Shown piece after piece: positions 12,212 to 24,134 of a DNA stretch of 64,000 nucleotides; position 1 is the first letter of the stretch, and every line of letters begins with the position of its first letter. The position numbers were made by a program, and so were the translations under genes. The notes under the pieces are model-generated. The model was not told the origin of the DNA and searched no databases. It was given only the letters and a program-made list of their open reading frames with translations. The stretch comes from Hofstenia miamia. Its lineage: Eukaryota; Xenacoelomorpha; Acoela. Location: positions 650,198 to 714,197 of the forward strand of contig SCFE01000108.1 in NCBI GenBank assembly GCA_004352715.1, written 5' to 3'.

Positions 12212-12906
12212 TTTCTAGTTTAAATGCATTTCTGGATTCTAGTATCTCAAATAAAGAACATATTCTAACAATGACTTTTTAAAATCGAAAACTTTTAACA
12301 TTGTGGCTTGTATCTCAGTAACTTATGCAAAAATAATATTTCATAATATGCGTTCAAAATTTTTTCTCGTGGAAGCTTATAGACGATTATACACTTACTG
12401 TGGCAAACCTCTGATTACAAATATTTTTAGGAACTGTATACTTCTAACAAGACAATTTTCCGTTTTTCAAAGAAATATACCATTACTTTTATGTTACTCA
12501 AGCACTAACGGATTCATTTCCAAAATCACTTCTAAATGCAAAATTAGTCATAAAATATATTAAACATTCGATTAAACAAATTATTTAAATGCTTTGAAAA
12601 AAATTGTGTAAATGATTATCCTCCCACTGCAAGCAGGTCATGTATATTTAGAACACATTAGAATGTTAACAATTGCGTTGCAGTATTTTTCACTGTAGTT
12701 TTTACCAGAAATACGTTTTAAAATTCATGTTCATTACATTAATTTTTTAGGAAATATTGATATTGCATTGCATATGCATATATATATACACACACACACA
12801 AATGAAGGTTTTCAAATTTTAATAAATCCTTTTTTGTTGATGAGGAAGTAGTTTAAACTTAAAATTTAGTTTAAAGCAATAATCCATTGAGAGGATTCAT
12901 TTCACC

Positions 12907-12960
<54 letters not shown>

Positions 12961-13550
12961 TATGCATATACTAATATATGCATGTAATAATACAAGTTGT
13001 ATATTTGATAAATGCATACATAGTATTTAAATTTCTGTAGAATTGTAAATGAAATTGTGTAATATGTGCATAAATAGGATTCATGGAAATATTGTAAGGT
13101 TTCTGAAATTTTAGAAAAGCCTCTAAATGCATAAATATTCAGTTGACTGCAGCACAACCAGTACAATAATTCAATAGCGGAAAGAGGCAGTATTTCCTGT
13201 AGCTCAAATTAACTTGAAGGAGCCAACATGTATACATAGACATGTAGATATTGTTAGTTTGTTTGATAATATTTAGAATTCTAATTACGGCAACTACGTG
13301 CCGCTATATGAACCGAATATATGGAGAAAGAATAAAAAGCATAATGAATCTCTACACAGTCTAATTAATGTATATCTTCTATAGAAAAAGAAATGTCCAA
13401 ACATAAAATTAACTTGACTTAAAACATCAATTAATTTCTCCAAACAAGCCTACATATATCTTCATGATTGCAAATATCTCTTAATGAAAATTCACAAATG
13501 ACAAAAGTACAACTGGTAGAAAAATTGTTGGTGGCGACAAAAATGAAATG
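12212..13550. other. no gene recognised; microsatellites
   Basis: AT-rich spacer with a (CA)n-like tract near 12790 and a 43-bp (TA)n at 12910-12952. ORFs here are short and partly made of TA repeats. Confidence 0.5.
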
Positions 13551-13558
13551 TGCATACG

Positions 13559-14209
13559 ACTAGACATTACAAGGCATGGTTAAGCAAAGAGCTTTATCAA
13601 CTTGCAAACTTTGAAGAATCCCTAGTTTGGTATGAAAAAGCACACAATATGTTGCCCTTAAAAAGAGAGTATCGGTTAGGAATAAGAAAATGCGAACAAG
13701 CTCTAGAAAATGCAATAGGTGGAAGCTATAACGCAAAAAGTAAGCTAAAACCAATAAATCTGTTGCAACCAGCAAGGGCAGACATTAAACTTTTCACAAA
13801 TAATGCAAAGATAATTCAACAAATATGTCTTCACAAAGACTTCTAACGGAATGTTTCAAAAAGTCATAGAAATTTATCAGTAATAGTTATTTGTTAAGAT
13901 TTTTATGATAGTACAATTTATAACTAGCACATTTTCAAAGGGCCATTATTTCAACAAAGGGAATTCCATTAGTAGACAAAATCTAAGTATCACTGTCTGT
14001 AGAAGATCTGACTTAGTTGCACATCTGATTAGAATTATTAGAGACGGTTAGAGACTAGGATATCGAAGTTAAGGAATTCTCCACACTCTGCCGCAAGGAA
14101 AAGGTGAATTTAAGACCAAATCTCAAATTGAATCGATCACTCATGCTTACGCTATTGCGATCCTTTAATGGATCGATGCGGAAATTGAATAGGTAATTCG
14201 AAACAGTAG
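13559..14209 (+). pseudogene. ODAD4: ODAD4-like copy 1, decayed exon 1
   Basis: Two stretches match the intact exon 1 of copy 3. The first, 13580-13846, reads LANFEESLVWYEKAHN and GIRKCEQALENAIGG, which is the third TPR and what follows it, and then stops. The second, about 14100-14205, reads KGEFKTKSQIESITHAYAIAIL, followed by an in-frame TAA and a later TAG within WIDAEIE. The middle of the exon and the whole 5' part (start codon, first two TPRs) are missing or unrecognisable. Exons 2 and 3 downstream are intact, so decay is confined to exon 1. Either the gene is dying from its 5' end, or a shorter C-terminal product is made from another start. Confidence 0.75.
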
Positions 14210-15828
14210 ATGTTTTAATAATAGATTTAATATTTTATGCATATAATATTCATTGCGGCTTAACAGTATTTCTTTTCCAATATTTATGCTTCAAAACCTA
14301 ATAACTACGATACTGCATTAATGGTTCTCAAAGACCACCTGACCTATTTGGTTGGATGACCTATGATTTTTTTCAAATTTTTATAATGTCGAACAATCCA
14401 TCAAAATTTCAGTGTTAGTCTTAAATTGTAGACGACCAGGTTTGGATTCTCTCATTTGTTGTACCATGTTGTCTTTCTATCGTACATTTATACAGAGTTC
14501 CAACTCGACTCGTGCCTAAAAAAGTCAACTCACAGAAGCCTAACATAATTGTTAAGACAGTATTAACTTCAGAGAAGTATGTTTCTACACTTTGCATAGC
14601 ATAAATCACCCACATAAAATTGCCTAAAATGCTAGTATGACCAAAACAAAATATATATATATATATATATAATTCGGTTTCAGTTGTTCCATGTGCAACT
14701 TTATGGTATTTATGCTGTTATTCAAAAAATATTCTTTTCATATGTAAACATTTCTATGCGTGACTATGAAAATGCTTTAGTAAATGCAAACTGAAGAGTG
14801 GAGCTGTAAAGCTTTTAAAATATTACTCAATTTCATCTGCATATATATATATATATATACACCAATCGAGGATTAGCCCTATATTGTATAAACAAATTGA
14901 ATGACGCTGTGTTTAAAACCATACAACTTTAAATTTCAATTACAGTCTTTTTCAAAAACCTCTGAACAAACATCATGTTCAAATATTAATATGAAAAATT
15001 GAATTATTATTTTCGCTAAAGTTAACTAGCCACAGTGCACACAAAGAATATATTCTGCCAAAGGAAATTTTCCAAAGTGTAAAAATTGACTTTAACGAAA
15101 ATTCTCTATCATTGCACAAAACTACATTTATACGTTCACTAAAACTCAGTAGTTACTTTTGCTGTAATAAAAAAATAAAATTTCAGGCTCGTATAAAAAG
15201 CATTGCTATGATGAAAGCATAAGTGAAAAAATTGGCTTTAGAGATTGTGTAAATAACTTCAGAAACAATTATTTGAAAATCAATATAACATTTTTATTGA
15301 GTGAGATAGACATACAATCTTTAAGGTTGCACTCATTTGAATTTACGGAAAAGAACTCTGAAAATCATTCATGAATACTTTAGATTTCTTCAGCTGAATT
15401 TTTATATATGTGATGCCAAAAATATCATTGAGTCCAGTCTTCATGCAATTAAGACCTTTTACAATACCTTAAAAATATTATTTCCCCTTATGATTCGAAA
15501 GAAGTTATTAACCCTAACTTACGGAATATTTAATTTGTTGTTAAAAAGGGAACATTAGGCGAATCATTTCCATAAGAGAAAATATTTTCAAATACTACAA
15601 ATTTGTTCATTTTATGCAAAATCTATAATTCAATTTCGAAATTCTATGTAATATTTGCTCAAATTATTTTATCAATTTAACTGATTAGGAATATTAACAT
15701 TGATTAATTTCATTAGGAAGTCTTGACATCGAGATCTTTCATTGAGCTGCTAAATCTGATTTAAGTTCATTTTATGTATTTGTAAGCTTGTGAAATTTGC
15801 AAGAAAAATGAAATTTCGTATTGTTTAG
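14210..15828 (+). other. ODAD4 copy 1 intron 1 (inferred)
   Basis: Lies between the decayed exon 1 and the clear acceptor TTGTTTAG before 15829. It contains two (TA)n tracts (14650-14670, 14841-14859) and short ORFs with no recognisable content. Confidence 0.5.
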
Positions 15829-16104
15829 GACTGCGAGAGGGCAATAAACAAAGTAAAAGGTTGGGGAGACAAAGACTTTGACGAGGGTAAAATGGAGTTA
15901 CTTGCTCAACTTTTCTGCTTTGCTGGAATGGCTTATCTTGGAATGAATGAAGTGAGGAAGGCACTGGAGTACTTCTTAAAAGATCTGCAACTGTCTGAAG
16001 AACATGATTTACCGGAGGCTAAATCAAGAAGTTTAGATAACATTGGCTCAGCCTATATTCGATTAGAAGAGTACGAAAATGGAATAAAATACTGGCTTCA
16101 GAAA
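15829..16104 (+). CDS. ODAD4: ODAD4-like copy 1, exon 2 (TPR exon)
   Basis: Exon of 92 codons, phase 0 at both ends, bounded by TTGTTTAG and donor GTAAGT. It begins DCERAINKVKGWG and contains two helical TPR units (AQLFCFAGMAYLGMNEVRKA and SLDNIGSAYIRLEEYENG), ending KYWLQK. It corresponds to the middle TPR region of ODAD4/TTC25, the TPR subunit of the docking complex that anchors outer dynein arms to ciliary doublet microtubules. It is about 60% identical to copy 2 exon 2, so these are old paralogues, not a recent duplication. It joins in phase to 18735. The frame is intact although the preceding exon is broken. The family assignment is secure; whether the locus is expressed is not known. 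Confidence 0.85.
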
Positions 16105-16263
16105 GTAAGTATATGTATATGTAAATATTATGAAGTACTTTAATAGACTTAAACTGCTATTATCCAAAATTGGCTATTATATCTCTGAAGATATTTGTCA
16201 TTTCAAAAAACATTTCTTCATTTCTATTTGGAAATTTATAAATCCTGAGATCTTGACACAATT

Positions 16264-17283
16264 CAAGGGCGGATACAGAGGGGGCCGAGGGGGCCGAGGG
16301 GGCCTGGGCCCCCTTTAAAATAATTCAATAGAATGGTACAATAAAAATTACAAAAGAAAATTCTTTAATGCTATCAAACAAAGTGAATAGAACAGTTTTT
16401 TTATGTTTTTTTCAAATATTTGTAAAATGTATTTCGTTAAACTTTTAGACGATAATGTGTCCAACGGATCCTGGAATTTCATTTCAATAAAAGTACGAAT
16501 ATTTAGTTTTCAGGAATTGTTTTAAATTTTAAAAGTATTTCAATTCACTCTTTTGGAATAGGAACGCATGTGATTGCTGTGGGTAATTTAATTTAAGAAT
16601 AAAATTTTAAATTATTTTACTTTTAAAAAATACTATTGAAATTAGATGAGTATAGCTACGGCTACCTTGTGGCACAAAAACTTATAGTGATTAGTTTATA
16701 CACAAGAGAACATTATATTAAGAATAGCATGAGAAAATAGAATTTTCACCTTTTCTACCATTTCTATTTCTCAACACTGTTTCTACTTACCCTACTTGAC
16801 AATACTCAATAAGGTTGGTCAAATTTTTGTACTCAAATTCAACACCATGCACCTACTAAAAAAATCCAAAAGCAAATTTGTGTGAAAATATCAAAACTAT
16901 GCACATTTTTTTAATTTTAGAATTAATTGATTTTAGCAAGAGCTTCCCATTTTTGATTTTCTTGAAGTTTATCAACATATTTAGCAATACTCATTGAAAA
17001 TTTTGCAATTTACTTAATCTATACCATTGGTCTATTTTGCAATGCATAATGCCAAAGTCTCCTAAAAACACAATATTCCATTATCAAAGCGTAATTTGAA
17101 ATTTGAAAAAAGTGTGCTGAGCCATTTTTGGAATCAGTAGATGGTGATGAAATCTGTACATAGTGATGAATTTTAAAAATCGAAAAGTCAATAATTTTTT
17201 GCCCAATCTAGTACCCAATTACGCACTTAACATTTTATTCTACATTGGGCCCGCTCTAAAAAAATTTTCTCTATCCGCCCCTG
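16264..17283. mobile_element. non-autonomous hAT element in ODAD4 copy 1 intron 2
   Basis: The left terminus CAAGGGCGGATACAGAG matches the reverse complement of the right terminus, CAGGGGCGGATAGAG. It is flanked by 8-bp target duplications, ACACAATT (16256-16263) and ACGCAATT (17284-17291), with one mismatch. The 1020-bp body has no transposase. A G-rich left subterminal block (GGGGGCCGAGGGGGCC) could form a G-quadruplex. An 8-bp duplication and CAGGGGCGGA-type ends are standard for hAT. Confidence 0.85.
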
Positions 17284-18067
17284 ACGCAATTATGAGCGAG
17301 TTTGCTTACTTGTTATGGGGAAAATTATTACAAAATTTCTATTCAGATACGCTCAGTGATGCCAATTGAATAAATAATATATATGATCACATAAATATGA
17401 TTACTGTAAATGTAAATTAATTGTTTTATTATATGATTTTCATATATATGAATCATATAAATATAAACAAATTGCATATGGACAATTATTTCGCATAAAT
17501 TTTAGATCTAGCGATTTTTTAATCAATTTCAAAGTCCAAATCAGTATACAAAGCATGCAAGGAAAGCAGACCCTGCCCGGGCAATTCTGAAACTTTAAAT
17601 CGATTATATGTAATAGCATAAATAAATAATATAAAAGTTGAAGAAGAGAAATAGAGGCGGCTCCGGCTACCACACATGCATGGCCTTATAACTATTGCAC
17701 TGTCAAGAAGTAAAAAAACCATCAAGGAGATTGGGTCAGTGAAATCTTTAATAAAAGGGCAGATTCCCCTTCCAAACTAGGCCTGGTTAGAAGAAATACA
17801 TAGATAGATTAAAGAACGTGATTTCATTCACTTACAGTTCTGTGATACTGATAAATTTTTTACCCATCATCTAATAATTTCCTAAAAATAAAAATGTTCC
17901 TTATATATATATCCTGGGGTACTTCACTACAGGCCTCTGCAACGTTGAACTGGAGGCGAACGAATTACATGCTATTGGGGGATTTTTCATATTCTTATTA
18001 CTTTTTTTATATAAATAACACCGTTAAGGATAATTGTATTAAAAAACTCAGTATCAAAATTCAATAT

Positions 18068-18299
18068 TTATGAGAAATAAATATAATTTTGTTCAAACAA
18101 AACTGCAGCATCGAGACATTTAACCGGTAACATCTTATATAGAATAGTTTTGCCACCAGAGAAAGTGACAATTTGAAAACCAAGCATTGTGTTTGCTAAC
18201 ACATCTGGTCTATTAACTGCTCTACCAAATATGGAGCCTGCATTCGAAAGTAGAGCCGGTTTAACATACACTTCATCAATCAACAGTAAAGACGTGACA
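18068..18299 (-). mobile_element. P-element/THAP9-like transposase fragment
   Basis: Minus-strand frame of about 75 residues reading LLIDEVYVKPALL, FGRAVNRPDVLANTMLGFQI, then GGKTILYKMLPVKCLDA. This resembles the RNase H-like catalytic region of P-element-type transposases, where the aspartate of LxIDE is catalytic. No partner domains (THAP, GTP-binding) are visible nearby and no ends were found. It lies in intron 2 of ODAD4 copy 1, antisense to the gene. The assignment rests on motif memory alone. Confidence 0.5.
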
Positions 18300-18734
18300 A
18301 TCTTCTACACCACTAAAAAAACTTTGTATATATATATATATATATATACTAGGTAGCTAAAAAGTTGTACATTTCAAAAGTAATATATACTGATGAAAAG
18401 TTGTCAATAATCATATATATGTATATGAAATATATAAATATATACATGTATATATATATATACATATACATATATACATTTTATTTATATGACTTTCATA
18501 TGAATATAAATACATGTTTTGAAAAACGGGACATCACTGGCTCTGGGAGCACCCTATTCAGAAGTAGCGAAGTAGGTGAATTGAAGATGAAACGAAGAGA
18601 GGAGACGATTTTTATCCAGGGGTGTTTAGTGAGTTATAGGTGTTTAATAATTACTTATAGAAAATATGGCAAACAGTAAAAATGGATTTTTGAGTAAATT
18701 TATAAAATATAGCAATGCTCATAAAGTGATTTAG

Positions 18735-19445
18735 GTTCCATTGTGTGAAAATCATTCAGAAAGTGCGTGGCTTTTCCATGAGATTGGCCGCTCATATTTG
18801 GAACTAGGCAACTTTGTGCAAGCTCTGGAGTATGGGAAGAAAAGTATTGAGACTGCTAAAATTGTAATGGATAAAGATTGGATGATGAACTCCTACTTAT
18901 TAATTGGTCAAGCAGAACGGGCTGCTGGAAATGACAAGATCGCTGTTGAACATCTGCGAAAGGCACTGCATTACGCACAACTGGCGAAAAATGAGAAACT
19001 GTTTCACGTAATTCAAAAACTTATGGATGAGATAATTTATTATGATAGAATAATGACAAAACGTCCCCAATCACGAGCATTTGAGACTGAGCAGATCTTG
19101 AGCACTGAAGCCATGAATGAAGACGTTGATTTTGACATCGAGACAATAATTGAGGAAAAAGAATGTGAAGTAAGCAGTAGAGTTTCATCATTTAAACAAC
19201 CGTACAAAGAATCCAAGCTTAAAATTCCAAAGCGGCCCGCTCCTAAAATAATAGAATCTCCCATTGAACTTCCAAGCAAGAGTGCAGAAGAATCCAGTGC
19301 GCTTATTAGTGATGATATGGAAGAAGTCAATAATGATGAAAATAAGAATAGGACTGCTGATCCAAATACTGTAAATGACCCTATTATTGGAGATAGTGAC
19401 GATGATTTTAATCCTATCAATATCACAAACGATGACCGCAAGTAA
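18735..19445 (+). CDS. ODAD4: ODAD4-like copy 1, exon 3 (TPRs and acidic tail)
   Basis: Terminal exon of 236 codons plus TAA, preceded by GATTTAG and in phase with exon 2. It starts VPLCENHSESAWLFHEIGRS, matching the conserved WLFHEIGR block of ODAD4. One TPR is LELGNFVQALEYGKKSIETA and another MNSYLLIGQAERAAGNDKIA. After residue 110 comes an acidic, low-complexity tail. It contains VSSFKQPYKES, also present in copy 2 exon 3, and ends in a run of aspartates. AATAAA occurs at 19456-19461, only 11 bases after the stop, so the mapped poly(A) signal may be another one. The reading frame is intact. Confidence 0.85.
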   Translation, partial: VPLCENHSESAWLFHEIGRSYLELGNFVQALEYGKKSIETAKIVMDKDWMMNSYLLIGQAERAAGNDKIAVEHLRKALHYAQLAKNEKLFHVIQKLMDEIIYYDRIMTKRPQSRAFETEQILSTEAMNEDVDFDIETIIEEKECEVSSRVSSFKQPYKESKLKIPKRPAPKIIESPIELPSKSAEESSALISDDMEEVNNDENKNRTADPNTVNDPIIGDSDDDFNPINITNDDRK

Positions 19446-19912
19446 ATTAATCTAAAATAAATTTTTTATGCATGATGTTTTGTGAAAGTAATAACAGATG
19501 GCAAACCATTATAAATAATAGTGGATTTGTAGCAAAATGCTGCGTTTAACAATGTTCGTCTAAATGTTTTTAGTATTATCTAAATTCGTTGCAATTTAAA
19601 ATAGTCACATTTTGATGTGATAATATCATAGTGATAACAACTTAAAATGTGTTCGATTATAAAAAGTGAAAATAAGTATCCAATGTATAGCATATTCAAA
19701 AAGCAATACGTAAACTTCGATTCAATAAATTACTTAGTACCTTAACCATACAGTTTTTCATCTGCTTATGAAGCTTCGTTAGTGCATGTCAACATCGTGA
19801 ATTTCGTTCATAAAACTCAAACGCTGGAATATGATGATTCAAATTTTTGAGTCTTTTTCTTGGCTAATGATAAGACTACCTTTCAAGAAGCAACTTAGTA
19901 CAAATGTATATG
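19446..19912. other. ODAD4 copy 1 3' flank
   Basis: AT-rich 3'UTR and intergenic DNA with AATAAA-like words. No further gene is seen. Confidence 0.5.
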
Positions 19913-19915
19913 CTA

Positions 19916-20096
19916 CAGCAGAATTGTGAAACTAGGAGTTTCAAGAAATTTCAAGGTATTTCGGAATTTATTGAAAAACCGAAACTAACCCTAACGCTAA
20001 CCAAACCCACTCCAATACAATGGTTTCATAACTGTAATTTCACAAGTTCATTGAAATTTTATGAATAACACGAAATTCCTAATTTCAAAATTTTGC
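19916..20096. mobile_element. second copy of the fold-back MITE
   Basis: The left end AGCAGAATTGTGAAACTAGG pairs with the right end, whose reverse complement is GCAAAATTTTGAAATTAGG. TA lies on both sides (19914-19915, 20097-20098). The centre carries CTAACCCTAACGCTAACC, paralleling the CTCTAACCCCAAC of the 45-294 copy. That motif is telomere-like by chance and not a telomere. Confidence 0.6.
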
Positions 20097-20542
20097 TATG
20101 ATATATAGATTGCAGTAATTGAAGCATATGAAGCTTGTTTACAATTTAGCTCATATAAAGATATAATGGTAAGCAGAACCCCTCTTATACATAAGCGCTA
20201 AAATGTATGTTTTCGAAGAAAATTGGCATAAGACAATCAGTCAATTTCTGAATGGTACCACATTGATGACTTGTCTTGCAATAATATTGAAATAAAGGGT
20301 TCTGGATTTGAGCCTCGCAGTAAAGTTATAAAAATTTAAAAATACTTTTACAAATGTTAATATTCTATTAAACTTGAAATAAATCAACTTCCTATTTGAA
20401 TTGATAAGAAAACTGAATCTACAGTGTGACCTTAATTGAAATCCAATCAGTTTATTATTTGAAGGTAGTTCTCAAATACGAGATTTTTGAAATAATTTAC
20501 AGTAATTAAGTAAGTCAGCTGAATGACCTAATTGCCGGTTGA
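20097..20542. other. no gene recognised
   Basis: AT-rich spacer between the MITE and the composite repeat; nothing supportable was seen on either strand. Confidence 0.4.
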
Positions 20543-22184
20543 TCAACTTCAAGTTAGTTCTGTTTTGTGTATGTCAGTGTGTACATTACTAAGTGGCCTA
20601 AATCTAATGGAAAGATATACATTTTGATCTATATGCATACCTTTATATATATATGTACATGTATAGTACATGTTCTTAGCCATGGACTTCTGCGGTTGTG
20701 ACGCAACACAATAAAAAATTGAGAAATATATTTGCACAGTTGAGACTTATCATTAAGTATTTGTAAGAATCAGTCAAACGAGTGCAGATAATTTCCACTT
20801 TAATTGTTTTTTGCTGTTACATATTTCATTGCGAGATATCAATAGATCCTATACAAGACCTACCTTTCAGCGATTCTAAATTTAAGTATTTCTCTAAGCA
20901 ATATATGTTTTTCACTTAAAAACCAATAGATCCTATACAAGAACAACCTTACGGTGATCCTAAATTTACATTATATATATAAATAACTCAATGTTAGTAT
21001 ATGTAAGCAATGAACAATCCAATAAATAAATAGAAAGATTGAGAAGGTTTGTTTACTAATATTTATTGTAACGCCCTACATAGTAGCTTTGCATTAATCG
21101 CGCATTAGGATTGCTGGCTATTGTGTTGTGTATCGATCTACGCTTCTGTTATGTATTGAATATTACAGCTAATTAAGTTCATTATTGCGGTAAATTGAAT
21201 GTATTTCTGGAACTAACTACATGGATTGCTTGCTTTGCCACACAGCAATAAAGACCTTAGACACTTAAGTAGTTTTTTTATTTATTGCAATAAATTTACC
21301 TTATTTTTTATTTAGTGTAAGTGCATTTGAACTAGAGTTGAAATGTGTTTACTTTAAATGTTACATTAAGTTAATTATAGCAATCATATATTATTATTCT
21401 TATAGTTTAAGTTTAAAGATTTTCTATCTACAAGTTCATTATTCTAGTTTATATATTCTTTAATACATATGTTTTAAATGTTAAATTCAATTGTAGAAAT
21501 ATATGGTTTTATTGTATTGTTTTTTCTGTGTGTTTAGATTCTAATAAATAGTAAATTCCATTCTAAGATAGATATTCTATATTTGTCAAATAAATATACA
21601 AGAAGAACTTTATGTATATCCTAAATTCAAACATTTCTCCAAGCAATATCTGTTTTCTAAAAAACAATTAGAAGAATTATACAAGAAATACTTTATAGCT
21701 ATCCTACATTCAAAAAGTTACCCAAACAATATATGTATTATAAGGGGTACATTAGAAGAAATATAAAAGAACAACTTTACACAAATCATAAATTTAATTA
21801 ATGAGAATTATACAAGACCAACTTTACACAAATGCAAGCAGCAATTTTTTTAGTCATTTACTTCGAATGGGAGCTTCAAGCTCACATTCCGACTATCACT
21901 TGTCAACTTCAAGTTCTGTTTTGTATATATCAGTGTGTACATTACTAAGTGGCCTAAATCTAATGGCAAGTCCTACATTTTGATCTATATGCATATCTTT
22001 CTATATATACATGTATAGTACATGTTCTTAGCCATGGACTTCTGCGATTGTGACGTAACACAATAAAAAATTGAGAAATATATTTGCACAGTTGAGGCGG
22101 ATCATTAAGTATTTGGAGGAATCAGTCACACGAGTGTAGATAATTTCCACTTTATTTGTTTTTTGCTGTTAAATATTTCTTTGC
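20543..22184. mobile_element. composite repeat: 285-bp direct repeats flanking 83-bp minisatellite blocks
   Basis: Direct repeats at 20543-20832 and 21903-22184 are about 90% identical and share AAGTGGCCTAAATCTAATGG and TTAGCCATGGACTTCTGCG. Between them is a minisatellite whose unit carries TATACAAGA, at 20850, 20934, 21595, 21678, (21762) and 21809. This gives a period of 83-84 bp in two blocks around a spacer of about 600 bp. There is no coding capacity. The layout suggests a non-autonomous element with LTR-like ends, or a minisatellite-bearing element such as the 'pearl' type of molluscs. Neither target duplications nor a primer-binding site was found. Confidence 0.6.
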
Positions 22185-23620
22185 AAATTCATTAAAGAAC
22201 ACGGATTTAAAATATTGAAAATGCAATATTTTATAATGCTACATACTAGTTTGCGTTATCAACTACTGAAGAGTAACAAATTTCATTTGTAATGAAAATT
22301 TGATTTGATCAGCATAATTGTAAATTATTATAATTAATATTTGTTCGCTAGGTGGCAGATCTATCCAGGAATGTCATTAATGTTCTATAAGAAACTGATA
22401 ATACTTTTTTAAAATTGAAATCAAGCTTTAAGGCAATGCATATATTATATACAATAATATAATAATTTCTCTGTAAAATTGTGAAATTTTAAGATTCTTA
22501 AAACTGTTTTGTTGGTTATAATTCGCAAATGAATGGATATCATTGGCCATTGATCCCATTAATGGACCATCGGGTATCCGACAATGCTAGCTATTTGAGT
22601 TTTCTGCATTTTCAACACTCAAATTTTATTATATTTTATAATTATTTCATTATATTTTATATTTATGCAGAAAAGCAAAGAAGTTCAGTGAAATTAATTA
22701 AAAAAATAAAGTATAATAGTCCGGCACTGTTTTTAAATAGACCCCATTATTGAAAGAAATCTCTTCCTGCAACTAGGATTGATTAAACAGCATTTAGTCG
22801 ATTAAATTCCAAAGAAGGAATATCTACTCTTAACCCCATTTTCAAAACGAGTACTCTATTTTACAGAATTTGAACATTTTCTTTCACATCAATTCTATGG
22901 TATTACACTTTAATTTTAAAGACACTTCTGATTTTTTTGAATTACTGTTTAAATATTGGCACATTATATTAGGTAATATTAAATCAGTTACTAAAAGATT
23001 AAATTTCAAGGATGAATGTTCAGATGTCATATTGTTCCAATCAATTGTAAACATATTTCTTCAAGAATTAATTACGGGCGAGAGACTTCAAATCAGACAT
23101 TTCATTCATTTGTAGTTACTTCATCAGTTCTTCTTGTTTTAATTCAGAATTTGCTTGATGAAATGAAGTTTCAATTTGTTTTAACTTGATTTTATTCTTC
23201 AGTTTTTTTGGATCCTATAGACGAATTAATGGGCATACTATTATATCAATGTTAAAATGGTACTTGCCTCAGAAAATTTTTTGCCTAACTTCGCATACAC
23301 AATACAATCACTTGAATAAATTTATATCATCGTCTAAATAGACTTTCCGCTGATTGTAGAAGTTCAACTAAATTTACTAGATTATCAAATATTTATTTAT
23401 TATTAATAAAGTTAGTGCTTTCTACAATATAGAGAAAAAGTGTACAAAAAGCCACTATTAAGTACTAACTGAATTGTTTCTATTTCTTTGTTTCAGAGGT
23501 AAAGATAGTGATATTTCTTGGTTACTATAATAGTTCTTTTTAGTTTCGAAAAATATTTTCTATGGATTGTTAAATAAGTTCTTAGGCATTAATTTTAGAT
23601 TGATAATAGAAGAATGATGT
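22185..23620. other. 1.4 kb without recognisable gene
   Basis: AT-rich. The only ORF of note is on the plus strand at 22870-23115 (81 codons, with YWHIILGNIKSVTKRLNF). It faintly recalls DNA-transposase sequence but cannot be assigned. Confidence 0.35.
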
Positions 23621-23622
23621 AC

Positions 23623-23913
23623 TTAGTTATTTGTATTTATTGAACTAATTTTTTGACTGGTAAGATAATTCTTTGTTGGAGCATTCTTGATAAAATTAGT
23701 CACTTTCTTTTTAAGCAATTGAAACTTTTTTTCAGATCGAATATCTTTGTCCAATTTATTCCATAATTTTACTGCAATATTTATCAATGAATTCATAATT
23801 TTGCTTCTAAATTTCTTGCATTGATATGTACCACATCTAATATTATATTTTAGGGAGATGTTATCTTTCATTTTATAAAATATTTCCAAGATTTTTTTGC
23901 GGCATGATATCAT
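23623..23913 (-). mobile_element. LINE 3'-end fragment (RT C-terminus)
   Basis: Minus-strand frame of 96 codons ending the polyprotein of a Jockey/CR1-like LINE. IAVKLWNKLDKDIRSEKKFQ parallels the YSISLWNKLDYSTRSENFF segment of the LINE at 30678-31874. The copy is 5'-truncated, as expected for incomplete reverse transcription. Confidence 0.65.
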
Positions 23914-24134
23914 CTGGATATAATAACATATAATTTTTTGCCAATTTTCTTTTAATTCGATTATTATTGCTATGGATAATTTTGTTCATCCAATTGAAAA
24001 TCTTTTAGAATTTTCACATAGATTTGTTAGCAAGTAACAAGAATATGTATATTTTGATAGTTTTGTGGGAAACTAAACGGTTTGAAAATTATTTATAGCA
24101 TAACATCAAGAGAACATATACAATCTAAATATCA

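Noticed and set aside
12897-13166. Minus-strand ORF ending in alternating isoleucine and tyrosine; similar ORFs at 18365-18679 and 43312-43596
   Set aside because: Translation of (TA)n microsatellites, not protein-coding.
19985-20015. Telomere-like CTAACCCTAACGCTAACC
   Set aside because: Only two or three imperfect units inside a fold-back MITE; the relative at 45-294 has the same degenerate centre.
20543-22184. CRISPR-like array or plain LTR retrotransposon
   Set aside because: The genome is eukaryotic and the repeats are 83 bp without unique spacers. For an LTR element, clear ends, primer site and coding domains are lacking.
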